Of a stretch of 64,000 nt of DNA, positions 12,609 to 19,965 are shown piece after piece (within the stretch, counting starts at the first letter, position 1; the number at the start of each line of letters is the position of its first letter). The notes beneath the pieces were generated by a model. It had not been told where the DNA came from, made no database searches, and saw only the letters and a program-made list of their open reading frames with translations. The DNA lies in contig NZ_NGUO01000002.1 of assembly GCF_002206635.1 (NCBI RefSeq), positions 248,001 through 312,000 on the forward strand. Direction: 5' to 3'. The position numbers and the translations under genes are program-made. The stretch is from Polynucleobacter aenigmaticus (GTDB lineage: Bacteria > Pseudomonadota > Gammaproteobacteria > Burkholderiales > Burkholderiaceae).

Positions 12609-14741
12609 ATGACACTTAAACCCATCGTGGTACAAGTAGTAATAGACAAGCCCTTGGCCCAGGGCTTTGACTACTTATGGGATGCTGAAAAATTAGGCAA
12701 ATTACCAGAAATTGGCCATATTGTAGAGGTACCTTTCGCCAGGTCTAAGGTGATTGGGCTTGTAATAAAAGTGAGCGATCACTCCGATTATGAGATAGCA
12801 AAACTCAAATCTGTGGATCGCCTTGCCCCACTACCACCTCTTGACCCTGCACTATTGCGATTGATGAACTTTGCAAGCCAGTACTACGTGCACGCGCTGG
12901 GCGAAACCATCTTGCCAACAATTCCGCAGATGTGGAAAAAGGCTGATGATTGGGAAAAGATCCCAAAAAAAATAGAAACGGCAGATAAGAAGAGTAATAA
13001 AAATAGTGATGTGATTGCAGAGGGCTTGATCACCGAAGATCAATTGAACCCAAGTCAAAAAAATGCATTACAAGAGTTGATGGCAGACGGGCAACAAGAA
13101 AATCAATTTCGAGTAATCTTATTGCAGGGGCAAACAGGTAGCGGCAAGACTGCAGTCTTTCTCAACTGGCTTGCGAGCATCTTGAGAGACGAAGCTGCGC
13201 AGGTGCTATTGCTGGTGCCCGAAATCAATTTAACGCCACAATTAGAGAGGCGCGTAAAGGCGTACTTTCCAGATAAAAAGATGGCGCTATTACACAGTGG
13301 TGTGAGCGAAAAGAAAAGAGGCATTGCTTGGTACGAGGCAATGACAGGTAAAGCGCAAATTATTTTAGGAACGCGTTTAGCTGCATTAACCCCAATACCA
13401 AACTTGCGAGCCATAGTGGTTGATGAGGAGCACGATGCGTCCTATAAACAACAAGAAGGAACGCGCTACTCAGCAAGAGATTTGGCTATATGGCGCGCAC
13501 ATGATCAAAAAACCACCATCTTGCTATCTTCAGCAACGCCATCTCTAGAGACTTGGTTGGCCGCCCAATCGGGGCGTTATAAATATATTCGTCTTGATCA
13601 GCGCGCTCAGGGAGCGAACCTTCCTAGTGTGCATTTAATTAATACGCGCGATCCACAAAACCAATTTAGTCCTGGAGATGAAGACGCGCCCAAACAAAAA
13701 AGCTTAATAACTAAAACACTAGCACGTGCAATCACAAAAACTCTTGAGGCAAAAAAACAAAGCCTAATCTTAATTAATCGACGAGGATATGCGCCGGTAT
13801 TGAGTTGCTCGGCATGTAACTGGTTATCGAAATGTACCCAATGCTCTACCTATACAGTGATGCATAAGGCGGGCGCGCTAGGCAAAAGATCAGTATTGAG
13901 TTGCCATCATTGCGGATTAGTAAAGTCCATTCCACAGTTTTGTCCAGACTGTGGAAATGCAGATTTAAAAACACTAGGCCATGGCACGCAAAAGTTAGAA
14001 GATGCTATTGAGGAAATGTGGCCACAAGCGCGAGTGCTTCGGGTCGACACAGACTCCAGTAGAAAGAGCAAGGGAGCAGAGAAACTCTTTCAGGAAATTC
14101 ATGAGGGCAATGTCGACATTGTGGTTGGAACGCAAATGATTGCGAAGGGGCATGATTATCAAAACATTGGATTAGTGGCAGTACTAGATGCGGATAGCCG
14201 ACTCTACTCGGCAGACTTTAGGGCGGCAGAAAGATTGTTTGCGCAATTGGTACAGGTAGCAGGGCGCGCCGGTAGGTCTGGAACAAGTGGAGAAAGAGGG
14301 GGCGACATTTATATTGAAACTCAATATCCAGAGTCACCTGTATTTCAGTATTTGCTAAGGCATGACGTTGATGGATTTATGGCGTTTACGGCGAGCGAGA
14401 GAGAGGAGGCAAAGTTACCACCCTACTCTTATCAGGCCTTAATTCATGCGGAGGCTAAAGTTCTTGAGAAAGCAATTCAGTTTTTAAATGAACTAAAGGC
14501 CCGCATGAAAAGCAGGGGCATAATTAGTAAAGAGCTAAAGGTCTACGACCCAGTGCCAAAGCCAGTGATGCGGGTTGCGGGATCAGAGCGGGCACAATTG
14601 TTAATAGAGTCACCGAACCGGAAGACTCTACAAGAAGCACTTGAGATAGTTGACCAAGGTTTGCGACAAGACTCTCAAGGAAGAATCAGCAAAATCTCAC
14701 GCATTCGTTGGTTAATAGAGCGTGACCCGATTGCTATTTAA
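12609..14741 (+). CDS. priA: Primosomal replication restart helicase PriA
   Basis: 710-residue 3'-5' DNA helicase that reloads the replisome at stalled forks. An N-terminal DNA-binding domain precedes the P-loop GQTGSGKT (residues 174-181) and the DEEH box (VVDEEHDASYKQQEGTRYSARD). The zinc-binding cysteines follow in CSACNWLSKCTQCS, CHHCG and CPDCG. The C-terminal helicase motif ends QVAGRAGRSG. Its stop codon shares a TTAA with the convergent gcvH. The upstream DnaA boxes would place it under DnaA influence if they are functional. Confidence 0.96.
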   Translation: MTLKPIVVQVVIDKPLAQGFDYLWDAEKLGKLPEIGHIVEVPFARSKVIGLVIKVSDHSDYEIAKLKSVDRLAPLPPLDPALLRLMNFASQYYVHALGETILPTIPQMWKKADDWEKIPKKIETADKKSNKNSDVIAEGLITEDQLNPSQKNALQELMADGQQENQFRVILLQGQTGSGKTAVFLNWLASILRDEAAQVLLLVPEINLTPQLERRVKAYFPDKKMALLHSGVSEKKRGIAWYEAMTGKAQIILGTRLAALTPIPNLRAIVVDEEHDASYKQQEGTRYSARDLAIWRAHDQKTTILLSSATPSLETWLAAQSGRYKYIRLDQRAQGANLPSVHLINTRDPQNQFSPGDEDAPKQKSLITKTLARAITKTLEAKKQSLILINRRGYAPVLSCSACNWLSKCTQCSTYTVMHKAGALGKRSVLSCHHCGLVKSIPQFCPDCGNADLKTLGHGTQKLEDAIEEMWPQARVLRVDTDSSRKSKGAEKLFQEIHEGNVDIVVGTQMIAKGHDYQNIGLVAVLDADSRLYSADFRAAERLFAQLVQVAGRAGRSGTSGERGGDIYIETQYPESPVFQYLLRHDVDGFMAFTASEREEAKLPPYSYQALIHAEAKVLEKAIQFLNELKARMKSRGIISKELKVYDPVPKPVMRVAGSERAQLLIESPNRKTLQEALEIVDQGLRQDSQGRISKISRIRWLIERDPIAI

Positions 14742-15130
14742 GCGCCTGCGCTTGAGCTGTACTTCTCAAGAGGCATTAAGATGCCCAACTCTGTATTCAG
14801 TGTTTCCTTTGATGTGGGTTTGATTTTAAAAAGCCAAACCGCATAAGGTTTTTCATTCACAATCTCGGGGGCGGCATCCATCTCTGCATTGAGGCTAACA
14901 ATTTCACCGCTAATAGGTGCATGAATATCGCTTGCGGCTTTAACGGATTCAATCACAGCAACGGCTTCGCCTTGTTGAACTAGCTGACCAATTTTTGGTG
15001 CTTGAAAAAACATGACATCACCTAAAGCCTCTTGGGCATGATTGCTAATACCAACCCAAGCAAGCCCATCATCTTCGATGCTGGCCCACTCATGTGTTTC
15101 TGCGAATTTAAAGCTATCTTGAGTTTTCAT
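14738..15130 (-). CDS. gcvH: Glycine cleavage system H protein
   Basis: 130-residue lipoyl carrier that shuttles the aminomethyl group between the P, T and L proteins of glycine decarboxylase. The lipoylated lysine is K64 in IESVKAASDI, and the N terminus has FAETHEWASIEDDGLAWVGI. I start at the ATG at 15130, which has AGGA 6-9 bases upstream, and not at an upstream in-frame codon that would add seven residues. No gcvT or gcvP lies beside it, so its partners must be elsewhere. It converges on priA, sharing TTAA for both stop codons. Confidence 0.95.
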   Translation of the reverse strand: MKTQDSFKFAETHEWASIEDDGLAWVGISNHAQEALGDVMFFQAPKIGQLVQQGEAVAVIESVKAASDIHAPISGEIVSLNAEMDAAPEIVNEKPYAVWLFKIKPTSKETLNTELGILMPLEKYSSSAGA

Positions 15131-15204
15131 TGTGTATCCTGTGAGGTACATTCTAGCTTCTTTGCCATAAACTGGCGCCCAATTAATTTACACATTTTCC
15201 ATTT

Positions 15205-15843
15205 ATGCCAATCAAATTAGGAATTGTTCCAGTCACCCCATTCGAGCAAAACTGTTCCATCTTGGTTTGCCAAGAAACAGGCGATGCCGCGGTGGTCGAC
15301 CCCGGTGGAGACATTGACAAGATCTTAGATGGCGTTAAACAACTTGGCGGTACTGTAAAAAAGATTTTGTTAACTCATGGGCATCTTGATCATTGTGCTG
15401 CAGCCAAAGATTTATCTGAGCAACTGGGTGTGCCTATTGAGGGCCCGCAAATTGAAGAACAATTTTGGTTGGATCAATTGCCAGAGCAAACCGTACGTTT
15501 TGGATTTGGTCATGCAAAGGCATTTGCACCAACACGTTGGTTAGAAGATGGTGATCATGTGCAAGTCGGCAATGTGGGTTTAGAAGTTTTGCACTGTCCA
15601 GGCCATACGCCCGGTCATGTCGTGTTTTTTGATAAAGAAGATCGCTTAGCCTTGGTGGGAGACGTACTCTTTGCCGGCTCAATTGGAAGAACTGATTTTC
15701 CACGCGGCAATCATGCCGATCTCATTAATGCCATCAAGACAAAATTATGGCCACTAGGTGATGATGTGCAGTTTGTTCCTGGTCATGGGCCAATGTCCAC
15801 GTTTGGGAAAGAGCGCCAAACCAACCCCTATGTTGGAGATTAA
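15205..15843 (+). CDS. Metallo-beta-lactamase-fold hydrolase, YcbL/glyoxalase II-like
   Basis: 212-residue single-domain MBL-fold protein. The metal-binding motif THGHLDH is at residues 57-63, with the later ligands in HCPGHTPGH, LVGDVLFAGSIGRTDFPRG and VPGHGP. This is the pattern of YcbL-type type II glyoxalases, which hydrolyse S-D-lactoylglutathione. A related thioesterase or persulfide activity cannot be excluded. It is divergent from gcvH across a 74-base gap and ends at a bidirectional terminator. Confidence 0.85.
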   Translation: MPIKLGIVPVTPFEQNCSILVCQETGDAAVVDPGGDIDKILDGVKQLGGTVKKILLTHGHLDHCAAAKDLSEQLGVPIEGPQIEEQFWLDQLPEQTVRFGFGHAKAFAPTRWLEDGDHVQVGNVGLEVLHCPGHTPGHVVFFDKEDRLALVGDVLFAGSIGRTDFPRGNHADLINAIKTKLWPLGDDVQFVPGHGPMSTFGKERQTNPYVGD

Positions 15844-15858
15844 TAAAGCTAAGTTGAT

Positions 15859-15885
15859 GAAACCTAATTGAGAGATTAGGTTTTT
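15859..15885. terminator. Bidirectional intrinsic terminator
   Basis: AACCTAAT (15861-15868) and ATTAGGTT (15875-15882) form a stem with a 6-base loop. It is flanked by A residues on the left and a T5 run on the right, so it can serve both converging genes. The right arm overlaps the stop codon of the small minus-strand gene. Confidence 0.75.
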
Positions 15886-16061
15886 GCAGAGCCAGTACGA
15901 TGTGTGCGGTTGTACAAGCAGCTAGCGCAAATCCAACGTTGCTTGCGATTGCTTGTCGGAATCCAAGTGCCACCTTCTAGGCGCTTTTCGCGACTGCAAG
16001 AAGAGCAAAATTTAAGGCTCTGAGAGGTTTCTTGGGGAGCAGCTGGAGTCGAGGTAGTCAT
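15876..16061 (-). CDS. Small zinc-ribbon-like protein of unknown function
   Basis: 61-residue basic protein with two CxxC pairs, CSSC near residue 20 and CASC near residue 47, about 27 residues apart. It reads as a zinc ribbon. The stretch between them is rich in Arg, Lys and Trp (RKQRWICASC), and the Ser/Thr/Pro-rich N terminus looks unstructured. I start at the ATG at 16061 in preference to a TTG two codons upstream. Its stop lies in the shared terminator. I do not recognise a named family; nucleic-acid or protein binding is only inference. Confidence 0.65.
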   Translation of the reverse strand: MTTSTPAAPQETSQSLKFCSSCSREKRLEGGTWIPTSNRKQRWICASCLYNRTHRTGSAKT

Positions 16062-16102
16062 GGGCAATCCGGGTAAGCCAAATCTTTTACAGAAAACCTA
16101 TT

Positions 16103-17245
16103 TTACCCGTTTTGTCCCGCTGGGGCTGGGCTGAGGACAACTCTAACGGAATCAGCCGTTTTATTGCCATCAAAGTCTAGCCAAGCCTTGTTTTCGAAGT
16201 CATATAGCTTGCACTTGCGAGCGGTATCAAAATACCAGTCCCAGGAGAACTTTTGCACAAAAATACGCTCTGGAAGAATGGTTTCAAGAGTATTTTGGGC
16301 CTCTTTAAGGCGATAGAGGGGTACGCTCATATCCACATGGTGTGCGGTGTGCTCCATGATATGGTGCATTAAAGAGCCCCAAATCCAGTTAAAGGTCAAA
16401 TGGACTGTAGTTGAAACGAAGGGCTGGGCACGCAACCACTCTGATTTCTTGTCATACCAAGAAACTTTTGGGTGGGTATGGTGAACATAGACCACAAAGC
16501 CAATCATTCCGTTCCAAAACAAGAATGGGATAGCAAAGCCAGTAATTAAGCCCAACCAAACTGATTGTCCAGTAGCAATAGCTCCGGCAATCAGGCAGCC
16601 AATCCAGATAATGGCAAAGCCAGTTACCAATAAATTATCTTTAAGGAAGATTGGGCGATCACCAGGCTTGTTCTTCGCATTTGGAAAGTACTCACGTCTC
16701 CACCAGATTTCAATTAAGTAGTAGAAAACCGGACCCCAACCACTGCGATAAAGGCGCTCCAGGGTTTTACGCCATGCAGGCAAGGCATCAAACTCTGCTT
16801 TTGATAATGGGGCCCAAACAAAGTCAAAGCCCTTCAAGTTGGTCTGGCCATGGTGAACCACGTTGTGCCCCACATCCCATAAGCTATAGGGCGTTAAGGA
16901 CGGCAAGAATGCAATGCGACCCAGTAATTTATTGAGCTCACGGTGCGGTGTGAAGCTTTGGTGGCAGGCATCGTGGCCCAAAATAAAGATACGACCAGTC
17001 ACAAACCCAGCAACCAAGCCAAAAATGATTTTGAGTAATAAGCTTTCCACAAAAATAGTGCCAGCAATACAGCCGAGCCACATGGCGGCATCCATCACCA
17101 GAAGCATGATTGCTCTCCCAGTCTCGCCTTGAGCCATGGGGATCAACCAGCTACGAATCACTTTGCGATGCGGCAATGGAAGACTGGGCGCCAAGGGGTT
17201 GGCTAGGGATGGCTCAGAAAGGGCAGTATTTAGATGATTTGACAT
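16103..17245 (-). CDS. Membrane fatty acid desaturase
   Basis: 380-residue integral membrane diiron enzyme that introduces double bonds into acyl chains. The three histidine boxes are HDACH (residues 91-95), HNVVHH (127-132) and HHIMEHTAHH (294-303), with an extra HHTH at 255-258. Hydrophobic segments flank each box. The pattern fits acyl-lipid desaturases of the delta-12 type, but regiospecificity cannot be told. A TTG four codons upstream (17257) is possible; neither start has a clear ribosome binding site. It may adjust membrane fluidity in cold fresh water (inference). Confidence 0.88.
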   Translation of the reverse strand: MSNHLNTALSEPSLANPLAPSLPLPHRKVIRSWLIPMAQGETGRAIMLLVMDAAMWLGCIAGTIFVESLLLKIIFGLVAGFVTGRIFILGHDACHQSFTPHRELNKLLGRIAFLPSLTPYSLWDVGHNVVHHGQTNLKGFDFVWAPLSKAEFDALPAWRKTLERLYRSGWGPVFYYLIEIWWRREYFPNAKNKPGDRPIFLKDNLLVTGFAIIWIGCLIAGAIATGQSVWLGLITGFAIPFLFWNGMIGFVVYVHHTHPKVSWYDKKSEWLRAQPFVSTTVHLTFNWIWGSLMHHIMEHTAHHVDMSVPLYRLKEAQNTLETILPERIFVQKFSWDWYFDTARKCKLYDFENKAWLDFDGNKTADSVRVVLSPAPAGQNG

Positions 17246-17325
17246 GATAAGAATCAATAAGTTAGTGAGAAATGATAGCCTTTTTCACAAATTTGCGCAT
17301 GATATAGGTCAAAAACACCCTTCTT

Positions 17326-17356
17326 TTGGTGCGCCCAGCGCGAATCGAATGCGCGA
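17326..17356 (-). repeat. tRNA-Arg 3'-end fragment, att-like repeat (distal)
   Basis: This 31-base stretch matches the 3' part of tRNA-Arg (CCA end, acceptor 3' strand and T arm) in the same orientation at 29 of 31 positions. Similarity stops abruptly at 17357. It cannot be a tRNA gene by itself, since the D and anticodon arms are missing. Confidence 0.75.
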
Positions 17357-17408
17357 GCGTCCGCTTTTGAGTCTAATGCAGTCCTTGTGGATCACAAATG
17401 TAATTTAA

Positions 17409-17723
17409 TTAAATCCGCCGAGTGGTTCTTTTCGCATCCCTATTGGCATAGATATAGCCACCCCAATATTCATCATCACTATATTCAGACACAATCAAAG
17501 CATTGGTGATTGCCTGGGTTGCCGCTTTAAGCCAGTTAGAGTCAGTAAAGTTTTTGGCTGCCTCTAACTCTCTCATTTCCCAAGGTGCAATCATGCCATA
17601 TTCAGTCATGAAGTATTTTTCAGCATCCATAATTAATGCACGAGTAGCTTCTTGATGATTCTCATACCCACGACTGAGTTTGAGATCTAGTTTTTCAAGC
17701 TTTCCTAGCAGGTCATTAAACAT
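17409..17723 (-). CDS. Hypothetical protein of the tRNA-Arg mini-island
   Basis: 104-residue soluble, charged protein beginning MFNDLLGKLEKLDLKLSRGY and ending in a basic tail (RDAKRTTRRI). The N-terminal half looks helical (LGKLEKLDLKL, EATRALIMDAEKYFM), and the C-terminal part is aromatic and acidic (SEYSDDEYWGGYIYAN). No membrane segment or signal peptide is seen and I recognise no family. It lies 72 bases downstream of the nucleotidyltransferase-like gene on the same strand and is the last gene before the detached tRNA fragment, so it probably belongs to the island. Confidence 0.6.
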   Translation of the reverse strand: MFNDLLGKLEKLDLKLSRGYENHQEATRALIMDAEKYFMTEYGMIAPWEMRELEAAKNFTDSNWLKAATQAITNALIVSEYSDDEYWGGYIYANRDAKRTTRRI

Positions 17724-17795
17724 ATTTTCTTTCGTTGTGAATTATTGCGGCGCCTGCCTAAATTGAACTTAAATAAGCTGGAAATATTTTGATGC

Positions 17796-18356
17796 TCACT
17801 CTTCGGGAATGGGGTGATCAGTATCTCGTAGTGCTTTGGCCCAGCGTCGAATCGTTGCGCGTAGCGTTCGCTGCACATCATCATCGAGCGGCATAGTCGG
17901 CACCAACTCTAGGGCTTGTGTGGGCGTAAGGTAGGCGTATTCCAGTAGCGCCATGCAAAACTCTCGATCTTTGTCTCGCCCTGCAGCAGCCTTTGCAAGG
18001 AAGAGATCAAGCACATCAAGGCAGTACCCTACTCGACCATTGGTATTGTTGTTTTGCACGCGATGGACACGCGTCATCCAGTCTTTTGGCAATATTGCGG
18101 TATCCGGTCCCACACCTTGAGCGTAGTAACCATAAGTCTCGTGGAACTGTGAACCTTCACCAATTGCGCCATCAATCTCATCTGCTAAATCAGGGGCCTG
18201 TCGGGGATAGATATCCGCCTCCATAGAAACGGTGAAGACCTTTTCTGGATTGGGCACTTGGCCCAGCATTGACTGGCTGCCGATGATCACAAATTCATAT
18301 TGATTGGTGACATCAGCGCTGGCGCGAATGATGTGCTCTAGCTCTTCTCGTGTCAT
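17796..18356 (-). CDS. Nucleotidyltransferase-fold protein (DUF6036-like), possible toxin
   Basis: 186-residue protein with FVIIGSQSMLG (GSxS at residues 26-29) and, about 20 residues later, SMEADIYP (acidic pair E46 and D48). This is the arrangement of the minimal nucleotidyltransferase fold found in AbiEii/MenT-like toxins and relatives. The C-terminal half is helical. Its ATG overlaps the stop of the upstream HTH gene by four bases (ATGA), so the two are translationally coupled, as antitoxin-toxin pairs usually are. Assignment to DUF6036 and the toxin role are inference. Confidence 0.7.
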   Translation of the reverse strand: MTREELEHIIRASADVTNQYEFVIIGSQSMLGQVPNPEKVFTVSMEADIYPRQAPDLADEIDGAIGEGSQFHETYGYYAQGVGPDTAILPKDWMTRVHRVQNNNTNGRVGYCLDVLDLFLAKAAAGRDKDREFCMALLEYAYLTPTQALELVPTMPLDDDVQRTLRATIRRWAKALRDTDHPIPEE

Positions 18357-19054
18357 GGTAATTCCTTGAAGTTTTGCGCATCTTGGGCGGTGGTCAAAGA
18401 GCTGCCGAACACCACTCCTTTTTTGAGCGCGCTCACATCCTTCAAAATGCGAAGGCGCACTTCATCTGGAAGGATGGTGACTAGTGGAGAAGTTTGTCTA
18501 AGTTGCTGAGCATGCCTCGTGCGGCCAAGTACCTTGCGCCAAGAGCCTGCACTTAAGATGAGTTGCCATTCTCGCCATAGGCTGGCAGACCGAGAATCAC
18601 CAGTAGCAATCCAACGCCCAACAGTATCTTGAGCTTGCAACAGTAATGCGGGATCAGCTTTTACTAGCCGAACAGCTTCCTCATGCAGGGTAAGACTTTG
18701 TAGATCTTGAAGTCGGTGCCCGGCGTTATCTGGCAAAACGCGTACTTGTACGTTAGGGGCAATGCGCCTAGACCTTGCTCCTGCTGATCCAGCGGGAGCA
18801 GCTTGCATCGTATCGCCCGCCAAAAGCGCTAACTCTCCGCTAACGCCCAGAACCGACATTACTCGTAGGTAAGCGCCGATAGAAGGAGACGGGTCGCCTG
18901 CCTCAATGGATCGTAGAGTATTACGGGTGAGCTTTGCGCGCTCAGACACTTCAACCGTGCCAAGCCCCTGCGCTTTACGTAAGCGCTTAATTCTATCGCC
19001 TAGTTGTAATAGCAACTGGCGCTCTAGGATGGGGCTAAGCTCAGGAGCAGTCAT
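18353..19054 (-). CDS. XRE-type HTH regulator, probable antitoxin of the mini-island
   Basis: 233-residue protein. An N-terminal Cro/CI helix-turn-helix covers about residues 16-75 (LGDRIKRLRKAQGLGTVEVSERAKLTRNTLRSIEAG). A long C-terminal domain of unknown family contains LHEEAVRLVKADP and ASLWREWQLILSAGSWRKVLGRT, and may be the partner-binding part. It is the first gene of a two-gene unit. A near-perfect palindrome 28 bases upstream of its start is the likely autoregulatory operator. It starts about 190 bases from the intact tRNA-Arg. Confidence 0.75.
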   Translation of the reverse strand: MTAPELSPILERQLLLQLGDRIKRLRKAQGLGTVEVSERAKLTRNTLRSIEAGDPSPSIGAYLRVMSVLGVSGELALLAGDTMQAAPAGSAGARSRRIAPNVQVRVLPDNAGHRLQDLQSLTLHEEAVRLVKADPALLLQAQDTVGRWIATGDSRSASLWREWQLILSAGSWRKVLGRTRHAQQLRQTSPLVTILPDEVRLRILKDVSALKKGVVFGSSLTTAQDAQNFKELP

Positions 19055-19081
19055 TTGATCATTATTTTAACCATAAACTGT

Positions 19082-19109
19082 TTATTTGGTCAATATATTG
19101 ATCAAATAA
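19082..19109. promoter_or_regulatory. Probable operator of the HTH-nucleotidyltransferase unit
   Basis: A 28-bp palindrome runs from TTATTTGGTCAA at the left to TTGATCAAATAA at the right, with only one base pair per arm breaking symmetry. It lies 28 bases upstream of the start codon of the HTH gene, and another TTTGATCA half-site lies at the start codon (19055-19062). Such placement is typical of autorepression by XRE antitoxins; binding is inference. Confidence 0.6.
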
Positions 19110-19238
19110 CTACAAAATAATTTAAAGAACTGGCCGCCAATTGCTGATTGGTCTTTCCGGCTTTCATCCGATGCCAACTAAGTGAACTTCGCATCTTGGC
19201 ATCATATGCAGTGTTGGATCTAATGTGTGCCCAAAATA

Positions 19239-19269
19239 TTGGTGCGCCCGGCGCGAATCGAACGCGCGA
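19239..19269 (-). repeat. tRNA-Arg 3' end, att-like repeat (proximal)
   Basis: This is the proximal copy of the 31-base direct repeat bounding the mini-island. It is the genuine 3' end of the tRNA gene, so integration would have left the tRNA intact. Confidence 0.7.
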
Positions 19270-19315
19270 CCCTTGGCTTCGGAGGCCAATACTCTATCCA
19301 CTGAGCTACGGGCGC
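19240..19315 (-). tRNA. tRNA-Arg(CCG)
   Basis: Complete 76-nt cloverleaf including an encoded CCA. The acceptor stem is GCGCCCG / CGGGCGC, the discriminator is A, the anticodon loop is CTCCGAA (anticodon CCG, reading CGG) and the T loop is TTCGATT. The A discriminator agrees with arginine identity. Its 3' end is the presumed integration site of the neighbouring cassette. Confidence 0.95.
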
Positions 19316-19371
19316 CAGCAGGAAAATCGCTAACCCCGCCATTGTAAGTGCCTATAACTCCAAGGTCTCGT

Positions 19372-19377
19372 TATAAT
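19372..19377 (+). promoter_or_regulatory. Candidate -10 box for the cytochrome c gene
   Basis: A perfect TATAAT lies 44 bases ahead of the cytochrome c start. No good -35 hexamer is visible at the usual spacing, so this is tentative. Confidence 0.35.
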
Positions 19378-19420
19378 CACGGCGAAGTAACCCTAAAACC
19401 CATAAAACTATAAAAGTCCT

Positions 19421-19921
19421 ATGAGCGCAGAGCACGGAAGCCTAATTAAGTCCCCTAAACAATTGATCATCATGGTGTTTGCCAGCTTTTTTGTGCCCCT
19501 GATCATCATTCTGTTGCTAATGGTGTTTGTAAACAATGGCAAGCGCGCAGACTCTGAAGCTTCCGCCGAGCAACTCATTAAGCCCGTAGCGCAATTAAAT
19601 TTTAAAGATGCTACCGCGCCACGCGAATTGCAAACGGGCGAACAGGTATATAAAGCGGTTTGCTCTTCATGCCACGCAACTGGAGCAGCAGGTGCACCGA
19701 AGTTTGGTGATGCTGGTGCTTGGTCTGCACGTTTGGGCAAGGGCTATGATGGTTTATTAACATCAGTTCTTAAGGGCAAGGGCGCGATGCCTGCTCGTGG
19801 CGGATCAAGCCCTGCTGATGTAAGTGATTACGAGCTCGGTCGTGCGGTTGTCTATTTGGCAAACTCTGCTGGCGGTAAGTTGGCGGAGCCTAAAGCCCCT
19901 GCGGCCCCCGCAGCCAAATAA
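19421..19921 (+). CDS. Membrane-anchored c-type cytochrome (cytochrome c5 family)
   Basis: 166-residue protein with one N-terminal membrane anchor (about residues 14-37) and a periplasmic class I cytochrome c domain. The heme-binding motif is CSSCH at residues 81-85, and the likely axial methionine is M123 in GAMPARGG. The C terminus is a Pro/Ala-rich tail. It resembles the small cytochrome c5 electron carriers of Burkholderiales that feed terminal oxidases. It ends at a bidirectional terminator shared with rsmI. Confidence 0.9.
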   Translation: MSAEHGSLIKSPKQLIIMVFASFFVPLIIILLLMVFVNNGKRADSEASAEQLIKPVAQLNFKDATAPRELQTGEQVYKAVCSSCHATGAAGAPKFGDAGAWSARLGKGYDGLLTSVLKGKGAMPARGGSSPADVSDYELGRAVVYLANSAGGKLAEPKAPAAPAAK

Positions 19922-19938
19922 GGCTTTAGTACCCATTT

Positions 19939-19965
19939 AAAAGCTGGCTATATGCCAGCTTTTTT
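19939..19965. terminator. Bidirectional intrinsic terminator
   Basis: AAAAGCTGGC (19939-19948) pairs with GCCAGCTTTT (19954-19963) around a 5-base loop, with extra T residues on the right and A residues on the left. It separates the convergent cytochrome and rsmI genes. Confidence 0.85.

Larger units (their letters stand above)
17326..19269. mobile_element. Putative 1.9-kb mini-island integrated at the 3' end of tRNA-Arg
   Basis: The interval is bounded by a 31-base direct repeat (29 of 31 identical): the real 3' end of tRNA-Arg(CCG) at 19239-19269 and a detached copy at 17326-17356. This is the footprint left when a site-specific element recombines into a tRNA 3' end. It carries three minus-strand genes (HTH regulator, nucleotidyltransferase-fold protein, unknown 104-residue protein) and no integrase. 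It is therefore either a degenerate island or a non-autonomous cassette. The two mismatches suggest an old event. Confidence 0.6.

Noticed and set aside
19148..19333. Plus-strand 61-codon frame containing GAPGANRTRDPWLRRP
   Set aside because: It is the antisense reading of tRNA-Arg, a well-known artefact of automatic gene calling.
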